From: Flavobacterium sp.
Lineage (GTDB): Bacteria; Bacteroidota; Bacteroidia; Flavobacteriales; Flavobacteriaceae
Assembly: GCA_016714905.1 (NCBI GenBank)
Contig: JADKBW010000007.1
Span: 141,843 to 205,842 of the forward strand
Direction: 5' to 3'
DNA: 64,000 bases
Within the stretch, counting starts at the first letter, position 1; each line of letters begins with the position of its first letter. Both the position numbers and the translations under genes were made by a program. Shown piece after piece: positions 26,298 through 36,737 of this stretch. The notes beneath the pieces were generated by a model, which saw nothing but the letters and a program-made list of their open reading frames with translations, had not been told where the DNA came from and made no database searches.

Positions 26298-28961
26298 ATG
26301 ACCTCACAAGACATTAGAAAACAGTTTCTCGATTTTTTCCAAAGCAAAGGACATTTGATTGTTCCTTCTGCACCAATTGTTCTCAAAGACGATCCGACCT
26401 TAATGTTCAACAATTCAGGAATGGCGCAGTTTAAGGAATTTTTCTTAGGTAACGGAACGCCCAAAAGTCAACGTATTGCCGATACACAAAAATGTCTTCG
26501 TGTATCTGGAAAACACAACGATTTGGAAGATGTAGGTTTTGATACGTATCACCACACCATGTTTGAAATGTTAGGAAACTGGTCATTTGGAGATTACTTC
26601 AAGAAAGAAGCAATAAATTGGGCATGGCAATTATTGACCGAAGTTTATAAAATACCAAAGGAAAATCTTTATGTTTCCGTTTTTGAAGGTAGCAAAGAAG
26701 ACAATGTTCCATTCGATCAAGAAGCTTGGGATATTTGGAAAGGCCTGATCGATGAAGACAGAATCATCCTCGGGAATAAAAAAGACAACTTTTGGGAAAT
26801 GGGCGATCAAGGTCCGTGTGGACCTTGTTCCGAAATTCATGTCGATTTGCGTTCTGCCGATGAAAAAGCCCTAGTGTCTGGAAAAAGTTTGGTCAATAAT
26901 GATCATCCACAAGTGGTCGAAATCTGGAACAATGTGTTTATGGAATTCAATCGCAAAGCCGATGGTTCTTTAGAAAAATTACCTGCACAACACGTCGATA
27001 CCGGAATGGGATTCGAGCGTTTGTGTATGGCTTTGCAAGGCGTAACGTCTAATTACGACACCGATGTTTTTACTCCTTTGATTCATAAAGTGGAGCAAAT
27101 CACCGGATTAAAGTATACTTCAAACGAAATTCAAAATATTAGCGAGGAACAAAATAAGACGAACATCGCCATTCGCGTGGTGGTCGATCACGTTCGTGCC
27201 GTTGCCTTCGCGATTGCAGACGGACAATTGCCTTCTAATACTGGAGCTGGTTATGTGATTCGCAGAATTTTGCGTCGCGCCATTCGTTATGGATTTACAT
27301 TCCTAAATACTAAAGAACCTTTCATCAACAAATTGGTCGCGGTTTTGGCAGATCAAATGGGTGAGTTTTTCCCTGAAATCAAGGCGCAACAGAGTTTGGT
27401 TACTAATGTGATTAAAGAAGAGAAGCGTCGTTTCTGCGCACCTTAGACCAAGGTTTGCAATTTTTGAAAAGAATTTTTGCATTAACCTTCCCTGAAAATA
27501 AAGTTGTTTCTAAAGAAAGGAAAAAATATTTCAGGTGTAACAGCATTTAAATTGTATGACACTTTCGGTTTCCCAATTGATTTAACGAGATTAATAGCGA
27601 AAGAAAGAGGTTTAACAATTGATGAACAAGGTTTCGACGAAGCGATGTTGGAACAAAAAACACGGTCTCGCGCCGCTTCGGAAGTGTCTACAGAAGATTG
27701 GACGGTTTTGATTCCAGGAAATGTAGAAACCTTCGTGGGCTATGATCAATTGGAAAATGAGGTAAAAATTACCCGCATCCGAAAAATTGATAGTAAGAAA
27801 GACGGTGTTTTATATCAAATCGTTCTCGATGCCACGCCCTTTTATCCAGAAGGTGGAGGACAAGTGGGAGATCGTGGCGTTTTGACTTCTGCCAATGAGA
27901 TTATTGAAATCATCGATACCAAAAAAGAAAATAATTTAATCTTGCATTTTACAAAACAACTCCCAGAAAATGTATCTGGTGGTTTTGTTGCTAAAGTCAA
28001 TCAAGAATTAAGAGATCATTCCCAAAGCAATCATACGGCAACACATTTATTGCATCAAGCGCTACGCAGTATTTTAGGAACCCATGTCGAACAAAAAGGT
28101 TCGTTGGTTTCTCCTAATTATTTGCGTTTCGACTTTTCGCATTTTACCAAAGTTACCGATGCTGAATTACAACAAGTGGAAGATTTTGTCAATGCGAGAA
28201 TTCAAGAACAATTACCTTTGATTGAACGAAGAAATATTCCTTTTCAACAAGCGATTCAAGAAGGCGCAATGGCTTTATTTGGAGAGAAATATGGAGATTC
28301 AGTCCGCGCGATTAAGTTTGGAGAAAGCATGGAACTTTGTGGTGGAACGCATGTGAAAAACACGGGTGAGATCTGGCAGTTCAAAATAAAAAGTGAAGGC
28401 GCTGTTGCTGCAGGAATTCGAAGAATTGAGGCCATTACCAATCAAGGAGTTAAAGATTACTATAAAAGTCAAGAGCAGGTGTTGCATGAGTTGTCAGAAC
28501 TGCTAAAGAATCCGCAAGACACCATCAAAGCAGTGATTTCTTTACAAGAAGACAATGCGAAGCTGAGCAAGCAAATAGAAGCCTTAACGAAAGATAAAGT
28601 CAAAAATTTAACTGCAGAGTTGGTGCCTCAATTGCAAAATGTAAATGGGGTTCAATTTTTAGCAAAATTAGTAGACATAGACGCTAATAGTGTCAAAGAC
28701 TTAGCATACGAAATAGGCAATACCGCCAAAAATATATTTCTTGTTTTTGCTACCGCTGATGCCGATAAGCCAATGCTAACGTGCTATATTTCGAAAGAGT
28801 TGGTTGCCGAGAAAAATCTAAATGCTGGAAATGTTGTTCGAGAATTAGGAAAGTACATTCAAGGTGGTGGTGGTGGACAACCTTTCTTCGCCACAGCAGG
28901 AGGCAAAAACATTGCGGGTATAACCGAGGCGTTAAATCATGCCGTTGAGTTTGTAAATTGA
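26298..28961 (+). CDS. alaS: Alanyl-tRNA synthetase, two compensating frameshifts
   Basis: AlaRS charges tRNA-Ala and is essential. From ATG 26298 (MTSQDIRKQFLDFFQSKGH) to 28961 the reading covers about 888 codons, the family length. It shows the class II core (FNNSGMAQFKEFFLG, GDQGPCGPCSEIH, DTGMGFERLC), the editing domain (NHTATHLLHQALR; ELCGGTHV) and the C-terminal GGGGGQP/ATAGG domain. The frame is lost at about 27428 (one base missing in CGTCG), continues as SFLRTLDQGLQFLKR in the next frame, and is regained at about 27500 (one base extra). Since the cell needs this gene and the missing piece is present in another frame, the two changes are almost certainly read errors. No second alaS is in the window. 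Confidence 0.93.
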
Positions 28962-29046
28962 CAGCTTAATTCTTAATTGTTAACATTTTCGTTAGCATTT
29001 TTTATGTTTATTTGCTTAAGAATAAAGTATCATGAAAAATGTGATT

Positions 29047-30288
29047 ATGAAAAATTCATTGCTTTTGTTTTTTGTTGCACTTGGTTTGTTTTCTTCCTGT
29101 GTGAAAGACCCAGAGGAGGATCCAACTATTTTTCCGCCAACAGGTAATTTTTCAGTTGATTTTGATGGTCAAACTTTTGAGTCTTCAAGTACAGATGTAG
29201 CGATAAATGGGAGTTCAATGTCATTGATTGCTATCAAAGATGATGGGTCTTATTTTAGAATTGTTTTACCTCAAGACCCAACTGTTGGCACCTACAATTG
29301 GGATATTTTAGCTGAAAATTCTGAAGGGTTTTCATTAGAATATTACGATAGCCAAGAAGCAGAACCTTATGTGGCAGCAAAAGACGATGAAGGTCTTTTC
29401 GCTTCCTTTCAAGGTTATACAGATACTGCTGAATTAGTGATTTTAGAAATTGATCGGACTAGGAAAAAAGTTTCAGGAACGTTTAAATTTACAGGTGTAC
29501 GATTTGTAGATGAAGAACAGACAACCATCGAAACCAAGATTTTTAGAGGTGGAATTTTTTACGATCTCCCATACGCAACAACTCCAATAGTTGATCCAGG
29601 ATCTACCAATTTTTTAGTAAAAAAATCAATTAAGACCGATGCAAATAATGTAATTTCCTCCACAGAATATTACTATTCGGGAAACAAACTCAATTATACT
29701 TTAGATTCGGATGGGACAAGGACCAATTATTTATATAATGAAAATTTATTGGCACAAGTAAATGTATTTAGCGGAGGAACTTTGAAAGAAAAATTAACTT
29801 ACGAATACGATTCAAGCGCAAGGCTCGTCAAGTTCGTCAAGGTAAATATAATTACGCGACTTGGCGAGAAAACAAGTTTCACATTTAATTCGGATGGCAC
29901 TATTTCATATCAAAATTATAGCGGAACCAATCTCGCTCAAGAGGAATTAGGAACCAGCGGTACGATTTCAAGTTCAAGTTGTATTGAGAATACTGTTAAT
30001 CCGGACACCTCAGAATTGCAAGTGCTTAGCAGTGAATTTAGTTTTGACACGAAGAACAATCCATTTAAGAATGTTATTGGTATCGACAAAGTTCATTTTG
30101 CAATTGGTGACCTTCCATTAAATTTTATTGGAAATATTACAGAGCAAACGAAGCAAATTGACGACGCTGAACCGTCTGTTTTTGAGACCCGTACTTATCT
30201 TTACAATATCCTTAATTACCCGACTAAAGTTATTCATAGCAATGGTCTTGGCGAACTACAGTATTCTGTTGATTATATTTATTACTAG
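29047..30288 (+). CDS. Lipoprotein with DUF6252-like N-terminus (paralogue 1)
   Basis: The 413-residue reading from Met 29047 (MKNSLLLFFVALGLFSSC) has a lipobox with the lipidated Cys at residue 18; an in-frame Met at 29032 only lengthens the signal. Residues 30-180 resemble DUF6252-like flavobacterial lipoproteins (VDFDGQTFES..., SMSLIAIKDDGSYFRIVLP, VSGTFKFTGVRF). The second half has YSGNKLNYTLDSDG repeats and the motif DTKNNPFKN near residue 330. Two further genes at 32166 and 33447 share this half. Anchored in the membrane facing the periplasm or outside; function unknown. Confidence 0.82.
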   Translation: MKNSLLLFFVALGLFSSCVKDPEEDPTIFPPTGNFSVDFDGQTFESSSTDVAINGSSMSLIAIKDDGSYFRIVLPQDPTVGTYNWDILAENSEGFSLEYYDSQEAEPYVAAKDDEGLFASFQGYTDTAELVILEIDRTRKKVSGTFKFTGVRFVDEEQTTIETKIFRGGIFYDLPYATTPIVDPGSTNFLVKKSIKTDANNVISSTEYYYSGNKLNYTLDSDGTRTNYLYNENLLAQVNVFSGGTLKEKLTYEYDSSARLVKFVKVNIITRLGEKTSFTFNSDGTISYQNYSGTNLAQEELGTSGTISSSSCIENTVNPDTSELQVLSSEFSFDTKNNPFKNVIGIDKVHFAIGDLPLNFIGNITEQTKQIDDAEPSVFETRTYLYNILNYPTKVIHSNGLGELQYSVDYIYY

Positions 30289-30636
30289 ACTCAATTTTAT
30301 TTAGAAGTTTAGCTAAATATACTCCTAGATTTTGCAGCACTTGATAGACAGTACATCTATGTGAAATATAGACAATGAGGTTAACGCATTGCTATGCTAT
30401 ACTTTTTCGCCATACTCAAGAATAGTGCTCTAACGTAACAAAAAGTATAGTCCAATTTTATTCCTTAATTGAAATAATTATAAATGAGCCAAAATCACTC
30501 AGCAATAAAAGTCAGGTTTTATCCAATATAATGGGAATCTTTTAAATTCGCAACTGTCTTTTCTTGTGTATTTTTACATAAGTACTTGGATTTCAATAAT
30601 TTTTTATACTTTTAAGAAAATTTAATATATCATGAT
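30289..30636. other. Intergenic region with an 11-bp inverted repeat
   Basis: A 348-base AT-rich stretch without a credible gene. The only structure found is CTATACTTTTT (30397-30407) inverted as AAAAAGTATAG (30440-30450) with a 32-base loop; no T tract follows. No Bacteroidota-type promoter of good quality was found. Confidence 0.5.
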
Positions 30637-32029
30637 ATGAAAAACATTATTTTTTTAGTAGCAAATTTTGTTTTACTAAGCTCACTAAATGGCCAAGAAG
30701 TAATTCTAAATAGTGGCGGTGGCGACTATTCGGCAATCAAAATCAAAACGGAGTGTGTCAATGACGAACAGAGACAAGCAATTTTTAATGTTATTCAAGA
30801 GAACCGCGTTGACTTGGAGCAAAGGAACATTCTGCAGAAAAGCGTTCAACAACTGATTCCCCATCCGCTTTTTATTTGGCCTGTGGTCAAAAATCCGAGC
30901 GCTCCGTATTCCAATGTTTGGAGTATTAGTAATTACGTAGATCACAATCCAAATTATCCTAATTTAGTGCAAGATTGGGCCTGTGGTGACAGAACTTATG
31001 ATACTTCGAGCGGATACAATCATAAAGGAATTGATATTTATACGTGGCCCTTCAGTTGGTATCAAATGGATAATGACCAGGCTTGGGTTGTCGCCGCTGC
31101 AGATGGCGTTATTGTTGGCAAAAATGATGGCAATTTTGATCGAAATTGCGCATTTAATAGTCTAAATTGGAATGCAGTTTATATTCAACATTCAGACGGA
31201 AGTGTCGCTTGGTATGGTCACCTAAAGAATGGTTCGCTAACTTCAAAATCAATCGGAGAATTTGTGCAAGCTGGTGAAAAAATTGGAGTTGTTGGAAGTT
31301 CGGGAAATTCTACAGGACCGCATTTGCATTTTGAAGTGTATGATTTGAACAATCAATTGGTCGACACCTACCAAGGAACTTGTAATACTTGGTCTTCCAG
31401 TGTAGACTCTTGGTGGATCAATCAAAAGCCATATCAAGATCCAAAAATTAATGCAGTTTTGACGCACAGTCAACAGATTAATTTTAATAACTGTCCTCAA
31501 ACGGAGTCTACTTATCTTAACGACAATTTTGCTGCGGGCTCTTCGGTTATCATTGCGATTTATTTAGCCGATCAACTTCCAGGTACTTCTGGATTAATTG
31601 AGATTATTAGACCCGATAATTCTGTTGCAACCTCTTTTACCAAAACATTTACTGATTTTTACTACGGTTCATGGTGGTATTGGACATACAGTTCGGTTAC
31701 TTTTAATCAACCTGGAGTATGGAAGCTAAGGTTTACTTATTTAGGAAATGTAGTGGAGCATAATTTTGAATATGGAACATTGGCAAACCAGAGTTTTATA
31801 GATACTCCTTTTCAAATATATCCAAATCCAACAAAAGATTTTATCGTGATTGAAAATAAAAACAATATAAAAATCAAGGAAATCAAGCTTTTAGATTTAT
31901 CGGCAAAGACCGTAGTTAATTATGACAGTATGGAAAGAAAATTAGATTTGTCCGGGCTCAGCTGGAGTATACGTGCTTGCGATTAACAGCGAAGAGGGGA
32001 TTTTTAAAAATAAAATAGTTAAAGAATAA
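30637..32029 (+). CDS. Secreted M23 family peptidase with type IX sorting domain, frameshift near the end
   Basis: About 463 residues. Signal peptide MKNIIFLVANFVLLSSLNGQ; residues 110-245 are an M23 zinc endopeptidase domain with the metal ligands in NHKGIDIY and GPHLHFEVYD and a WYGHLK strand. Residues 285-385 look like a beta-sandwich. The type A sorting domain starts at IYPNPTKDFIVIENK. The frame changes at about 31957: as given the protein ends at 31986 with LSWSIRACD, but the neighbouring frame reads SAGVYVLAINSEEGIFKNKI and ends in KE at 32029, the normal end of a type A sorting domain. Probable role: cutting peptidoglycan or peptides of other bacteria outside the cell. Confidence 0.85.
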
Positions 32030-32165
32030 AGTATATTTAGTGCAAGAATGAGACAAATTTCAAATTTGTTTTTTTTAAAGGGCAACTTGACATCTTACTT
32101 TCTTTTTTTTCTGATAAATTTTGATTTTATTTGTCCTAAATAAATTCAAAATCAAAAAGATACTC

Positions 32166-33370
32166 ATGAAAAAATTATTATTTATATTTTTTATTTCCCT
32201 TAGCTTTCTTACTTCCTGTGTTGAGGTTCCTGTTGAAGATGAAGACAACACGTCAGACGTAGTTAGTTTAACAGCCGATTTCGATGGCCAAACATTCGAA
32301 TCTGCAACAACGGTAGTGGTTATCGATGATGTTTCCATGTCTTTGAAGGCTACTGCGGAAGATGGTTCTTATTTTAAAATTAAGTTACCAGAAAACCCAA
32401 TCGTAGGAACGTACGATTTGGAAGCGTTAGGTGGAATTCAGAAGGTTTTTCTTTAGAGTACAACGAAGGAATCGGCACCGATTCTTATAGTGCTCCCTTT
32501 GTCGGTTATAACGACCCGGCAGAAGTAGTAATCTTAGGGATTGACAGGGTAAACAAAAAAGTATCTGGAACTTTCAGATTTACGGGAATAAGATTCACTG
32601 ATAATACTGAAACGACAACGGAAAGCAAAGTTTTTACAAACGGAGTTTTCTTAAATCTTCCGTACACCGCAACTGCAGTAATAGATCCTGTTGATGATTC
32701 GGTTTTTTTAACGCAAACAATAGATGTTTATACTGATGGAAATGTAATTACTACTGATTATAATTATAATGGAAATAGATTAGTCAGTATCATAAGCAAT
32801 GATGCTGTTGATACCGCTGATTTATATTTTACTTACACAGGAAGTCTTATCACTAAGATGGAATATAAATTTGAAGACGGAACAGTAGAGCAAACTGAAA
32901 CTTTCGAATACAACGAAAATAATTTGTTGTCCGCATACAAATTAGTAGTCCCAGACGATCTGGGAGGATATGGTTTTAGATACACCTATGATTACAACGC
33001 AGATGAGACAATTACTGGGACCAAGTATATTGGCGATGCGACTAGTCAAGAAGATTTATCTTTGACCGAAACCATAAGTTTTACAGACGGTGAAGTAACT
33101 AGCATTGTTACCTCAACAGGTTCGAGCTATACCTACACTTATGATACCAAGAACAATCCTTTGAGAAATGTTGTCGGCTTATCAAAAATTGTTTTTGCTG
33201 GAGGTGAAGGAAATAGCTCTATTTATAACCTCACAAGGGAAGTTGTTGTAAATGGATCAGAAACAAATACTTATAATTATACCTATTTATATTTACCAAA
33301 TAATTATCCAACTCAGAGTACTCAAGATGAAGGAGCAGGTGAATATACTACGCAGTACCTTTACGAATAA
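32166..33370 (+). CDS. Lipoprotein (paralogue 2), one frameshift
   Basis: Close relative of the gene at 29047. ATG 32166 gives MKKLLFIFFISLSFLTSC with the lipidated Cys at 18; an upstream Met at 32121 is rejected. Shared features are ADFDGQTFESATTV, VSMSLKATAEDGSYFKIKLP, KVSGTFRFTGIRF and the late motif DTKNNPLRNVVG. One A is missing at about 32433 (GGAATTCAG where GGA AAT TCA G is expected from the paralogue's AENSEGFSLEY), so the frame as given stops at 32456; the other frame continues as EYNEGIGTDSYSAPFVGY. About 401 residues when repaired. Function unknown. Confidence 0.8.
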
Positions 33371-33393
33371 ATAGCAATAAAAAAATAAGACAT

Positions 33394-33425
33394 AACCCAA
33401 GCAAGTAATATTGTTTGGGTTTTTG
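33394..33425 (+). terminator. Terminator between lipoprotein genes
   Basis: AACCCAA pairs with TTGGGTT over a 14-base loop and is followed by TTTTG. It lies 23 bases after the stop of paralogue 2 and 22 bases before the next start codon. Confidence 0.75.
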
Positions 33426-33446
33426 TTTTCTACAATTAAATTTTAT

Positions 33447-34217
33447 ATGAAAAAGCAATTCGCAATTATTGTACTCGTTTTACTTACTATTTCTTGTTCT
33501 TCATCGGATTCTGACACGCCTTCGAACCAGACAATTAATGATTCAATTTTGTTAAAGAGAATAATTCAAACTACGACCGGTTCAAGTCAAAATGTCTTTA
33601 TTAATGATTTCACCTATAGTGGGAACAAATTGGTTACTATTGCCGCTGATAATGGTTTAATCCAAAAGTACTTTTACACAGGAGATTTGATTACAAGGAT
33701 GGAGTGGACTGTTGACAACAGTGGGATACCAATTATTTATGTTTATTCATATAATAATAATGATCAATTGGTTACTATGACAAAGACGGACAATCTCGTA
33801 GATCAGTCTTTTAGAATAACGTATGCTTATAATAATGACAATACCATTACATTAAATGCATATTCGAGAACAGAAAATTCGGAAGAAGAATTTGATAGTT
33901 CAAGTAAATACTATATGAATGCTAACAATGATATAGTACGTATTGAAGATTATGATCCATCGGGAACACTTATAACACAAACTACAACATTTGTTTACGA
34001 TTCCAAATACAACCCGTTTAGAAACATTTTGGGCTGGGGTAAATTATTGATAAGCAGGAGAGGATATCATGCCAATGTTACGTCAATGGTTAGCAGTATC
34101 GAAGGCACACAAACATCTACTTACCAGTACAATAATAATGATTTTGCAATTGCTGAATCTCGTACATATAGCGCAAACCCGGGCGTAACATATGCTTTTG
34201 AATATATTTACGAATAA
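33447..34217 (+). CDS. Lipoprotein (paralogue 3, short form)
   Basis: From Met 33447 (MKKQFAIIVLVLLTISC, lipidated Cys 17) the product has 256 residues; the upstream Met at 33411 lies in the terminator and is rejected. It lacks the DUF6252-like half and keeps only the second half of the two larger paralogues: FTYSGNKLVTIAADNG, YAYNNDNTITLNAYS and the motif YDSKYNPFRNILGWGK. Such NPFRN-type lipoproteins are recurrent in Flavobacterium and have no known role. The GSCFA gene begins three bases after its stop, suggesting one transcript. Confidence 0.82.
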   Translation: MKKQFAIIVLVLLTISCSSSDSDTPSNQTINDSILLKRIIQTTTGSSQNVFINDFTYSGNKLVTIAADNGLIQKYFYTGDLITRMEWTVDNSGIPIIYVYSYNNNDQLVTMTKTDNLVDQSFRITYAYNNDNTITLNAYSRTENSEEEFDSSSKYYMNANNDIVRIEDYDPSGTLITQTTTFVYDSKYNPFRNILGWGKLLISRRGYHANVTSMVSSIEGTQTSTYQYNNNDFAIAESRTYSANPGVTYAFEYIYE

Positions 34218-34220
34218 TCC

Positions 34221-35183
34221 GTGCAGTTCACCACCAAAATCCCCATTTCTATAAGCAATCATCCCATCGATTATGATTCGAAGATGCTGAGTTTAGGGTC
34301 GTGTTTTGCAGTGAACATTGCCGAGAAATTCAACTACTTCAAATTTCAAAACACAGTCAATCCATTTGGAATTTTGTTTCATCCATTAGCGATTCACACA
34401 ATCATACGAAGAGCCGTTGACGAAGAGTTTTTTACAGAAAGTGAACTCTTTTTTCACAACGAACGTTGGCATTGTTTCGATGTTCATTCGGATTTGAGCC
34501 ACAGTAATAAAGAAGATTTGCTGCATAATTTAAATCAAAGTCTATTAGATTTAAAATCACAAATCAAAGCGGCATCTCACATTATACTTACGTATGGAAC
34601 GGCTTGGGTTTACAAAGAAAAGAATTTCCAAAAAATCGTAGCCAATTGCCATAAAGTGCCACAAGCTCAGTTTGAAAAAGAATTGTTATCAGCGGTACAG
34701 ATAGAAGCTGCAGTTGTAGACACCATCAGTTTGCTTCTCAAAGTAAATCCAAACGTAAATGTCGTTTTGACGGTGTCACCAGTGCGTCACCTCAAAGATG
34801 GATTCGTCCAAAACCAACAAAGCAAAGCCAATCTAATTATTGGTATTCATCAAGCGATTCAACAACCAACAACCAACAACCAACAACCGACAACGTATTT
34901 CCCTTCCTACGAAATCATGATGGACGAATTGCGTGATTATCGTTTTTATGCTCAAGATATGATTCACCCGAGTCAAACAGCTATCGACTATATTTGGGAA
35001 CGGTTTGTGGAAACCAATATTACTGGCGATAGCATACAGATTATGAATGAAGTCGATCGTATTCAAAAAGGATTGGCGCACAAACCTTTTCATCCAAATT
35101 CCCAAAACCATCAAGTGTTCCAGCAGCAACTAAATCAAAGGATTGCAAAACTTCAAGTAAAGGCGCCGAGCATCACTTTCTAA
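34221..35183 (+). CDS. GSCFA domain protein
   Basis: A 320-residue protein that opens with GTG 34221. LSLGSCFAVNIAEKF near residue 25 is the motif that names the family, and the C-terminal QDMIHPSQTAIDYIWERF carries the Asp-x-x-His pair of SGNH/GDSL-type hydrolases. The middle has LTYGTAWVY and VVLTVSPVRH. No signal peptide is present. The family is thought to act on cell-surface polysaccharides, but no activity is proven. A peculiar Gln/Pro/Thr/Asn stretch, QQPTTNNQQPTT (about residues 214-225), is encoded by four AACAACC heptamers and looks like an inserted microsatellite. Confidence 0.87.
   Translation: MQFTTKIPISISNHPIDYDSKMLSLGSCFAVNIAEKFNYFKFQNTVNPFGILFHPLAIHTIIRRAVDEEFFTESELFFHNERWHCFDVHSDLSHSNKEDLLHNLNQSLLDLKSQIKAASHIILTYGTAWVYKEKNFQKIVANCHKVPQAQFEKELLSAVQIEAAVVDTISLLLKVNPNVNVVLTVSPVRHLKDGFVQNQQSKANLIIGIHQAIQQPTTNNQQPTTYFPSYEIMMDELRDYRFYAQDMIHPSQTAIDYIWERFVETNITGDSIQIMNEVDRIQKGLAHKPFHPNSQNHQVFQQQLNQRIAKLQVKAPSITF
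34861..34888. repeat. AACAACC heptamer x4 inside the GSCFA gene
   Basis: Four exact AACAACC units followed by a degenerate fifth (GACAACG), within coding sequence. The identical heptamer, also four units, occurs at 60924-60951 inside the 2-oxoacid dehydrogenase E2 gene. Confidence 0.92.
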
Positions 35184-35267
35184 AATATACGTATTTCTAC
35201 GTATTGAAACGCTTTCTTAATAACCGCAGATTTGTAAAGTAAATTTTAACTAACAAATCTCAATTTT

Positions 35268-35792
35268 ATGAAAACTTTCAAATCAATTTCAAAATTAGTC
35301 TTAATCGCTTTTACCATTGTGCTATCATCATGTAGTAAAGACAACGATAGTTCATCTTCAACACCAATAACTCCTTCAGGATCTTACATTACAGCAACTG
35401 TTGACGGAGCGAGTTTCTCAACATCAATTGCGGGTATCTCTACTGCTAGTGGCTCAAGATCAGGTTCAGGAGAATTTACTTTAATACAAGTAGTTGGTGC
35501 GGATATTAATAGTAATAGCATCGCTATAAACTTATTAGGGATCACTACCACCGGAACGTATACATTAAATGCAGATTCAGATTCTGTGCTTGCATATACT
35601 CCTCCAACAGGTGGATTGTCATATAGTACAGGCGGCTGTTCAGATGTTTCTGGTACAATGAACGTTACTTTTATAGATAATACAAAAATTGAAGGAACCT
35701 TTTCTTTTACAGGAAAAGATGTCGACAATTGTGCTACTAGTGCTACCAAAACGGTTACAAACGGTTCTTTTAGATGCGTATTTGTAAACTAG
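35268..35792 (+). CDS. DUF6252-like lipoprotein
   Basis: A 174-residue lipoprotein: signal MKTFKSISKLVLIAFTIVLSS, lipidated Cys at residue 22, a Ser-rich linker, then a beta-rich domain with TATVDGASFSTSIAG, GTYTLNAD, and GTMNVTFIDNTKIEGTFSFTG close to the end. This is the DUF6252-type pattern found in many Flavobacteriaceae, with unknown function. It is followed 30 bases later by a gene of the same general design. Confidence 0.82.
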   Translation: MKTFKSISKLVLIAFTIVLSSCSKDNDSSSSTPITPSGSYITATVDGASFSTSIAGISTASGSRSGSGEFTLIQVVGADINSNSIAINLLGITTTGTYTLNADSDSVLAYTPPTGGLSYSTGGCSDVSGTMNVTFIDNTKIEGTFSFTGKDVDNCATSATKTVTNGSFRCVFVN

Positions 35793-35822
35793 TTTAAACT
35801 TAAAACACCAACACAAATAGTC

Positions 35823-36332
35823 ATGAAAACAACAATCATTTTAGGAAAATCAATCGTACTTTCATTAATCTTCATTAGTCTTTCTTGCAGCAGCGATTCG
35901 AAAGATTCCAATTCAGGAACGCCATCAGCAACTGACAAAACAACATTCAAACTCGACGGTGTTTTGATAACAGCCGACGAAACAACAGCTACACTATATA
36001 CTAATCCTGTTGCGGGTGGACAATATTTAGATGTCTACGCAACGAAAGATGGTGTTGAAGTATTAGAATTGCACATGCCTGCCTCTGTTGGAAATTACCC
36101 TGCACAGCGCAGCGGATTTACAATGACAGAGTCGTGGTTGACCTACGAAACAGGCGGAACAGACCCAATGCTTGACAACTTTCACTCTGATTCAGGAACA
36201 ATGAATCTTACTACTTGCGATTTAACAGCAGATGAATTGAGAGGGACTTTCAGTTTTATAGGAAACAATGGAACAACCACCAAGAATATTACAGAGGGAA
36301 AAATCGTGGTTTCTGAAATAACTCGATTATAG
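35823..36332 (+). CDS. Small lipoprotein, DUF6252-like
   Basis: A 169-residue lipoprotein with signal MKTTIILGKSIVLSLIFISL and the lipidated Cys at about 22 (SLSCSSDS). The mature part is beta-rich: TFKLDGVLITADETTATLYT, LELHMPASVGNYP, SGTMNLTTCDLTADELRGTFSF. It shares the end pattern GT(F)SF with the preceding lipoprotein but is more distant. Function unknown. Probably co-transcribed with the preceding and following genes (spacings 30 and 10 bases). Confidence 0.75.
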   Translation: MKTTIILGKSIVLSLIFISLSCSSDSKDSNSGTPSATDKTTFKLDGVLITADETTATLYTNPVAGGQYLDVYATKDGVEVLELHMPASVGNYPAQRSGFTMTESWLTYETGGTDPMLDNFHSDSGTMNLTTCDLTADELRGTFSFIGNNGTTTKNITEGKIVVSEITRL

Positions 36333-36342
36333 TAGCTGCATC

Positions 36343-36714
36343 ATGAATCTATTCAATCGTTATTTTTTTCTAATACTGATAGTGGCCTTTTCTTCCACTA
36401 TTCAAGCGCAAAGACCAGTACTCACTGACGAAGAGCAAATTTCTGAAGCGGTAACCAAGGAAGTTGACGAACTATTTCAATCACAAGATTTTGTCAAACG
36501 TAAAACTAAAAAATTTGCAGACACCAAAGGAACGATGGTCATAGATATTGGTGTCGTTCAAAACGGAAAAGTGTCGTCGTTCTTCAAAGTAGACAGTGAA
36601 ATCAAAAACATCGATTTTATCAATTTTATGTCTGACTATATTTTAAATCACAAATTCCAATTCAAATTACAAAAACAACAGCGATACAAAATTCGCTATA
36701 CAATTACATTTTAA
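36343..36714 (+). CDS. Small secreted protein of unknown function
   Basis: A 123-residue protein with a signal peptide (MNLFNRYFFLILIVAFSSTIQAQ). The mature part has an acidic helix (TDEEQISEAVTKEVDELFQS) and a beta-alpha end, VIDIGVVQNGKVSSFFKVDS ... HKFQFKLQKQQRYKIRYTI, weakly recalling the TonB C-terminal fold. That similarity is a guess. It starts 10 bases after the preceding lipoprotein and 23 bases before the propeller gene. Confidence 0.65.
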   Translation: MNLFNRYFFLILIVAFSSTIQAQRPVLTDEEQISEAVTKEVDELFQSQDFVKRKTKKFADTKGTMVIDIGVVQNGKVSSFFKVDSEIKNIDFINFMSDYILNHKFQFKLQKQQRYKIRYTITF

Positions 36715-36737
36715 AGTTCAACAAATAAACATTCAAC

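Noticed and set aside
27428..27500. Programmed frameshifting in alaS
   Set aside because: Two opposite shifts 70 bases apart, with no slippery heptamer or pseudoknot, and the same pattern in many other genes point to errors.
30397..30450. Terminal inverted repeats of a small mobile element
   Set aside because: Only 11 bp, no target duplication and no second copy in the window.
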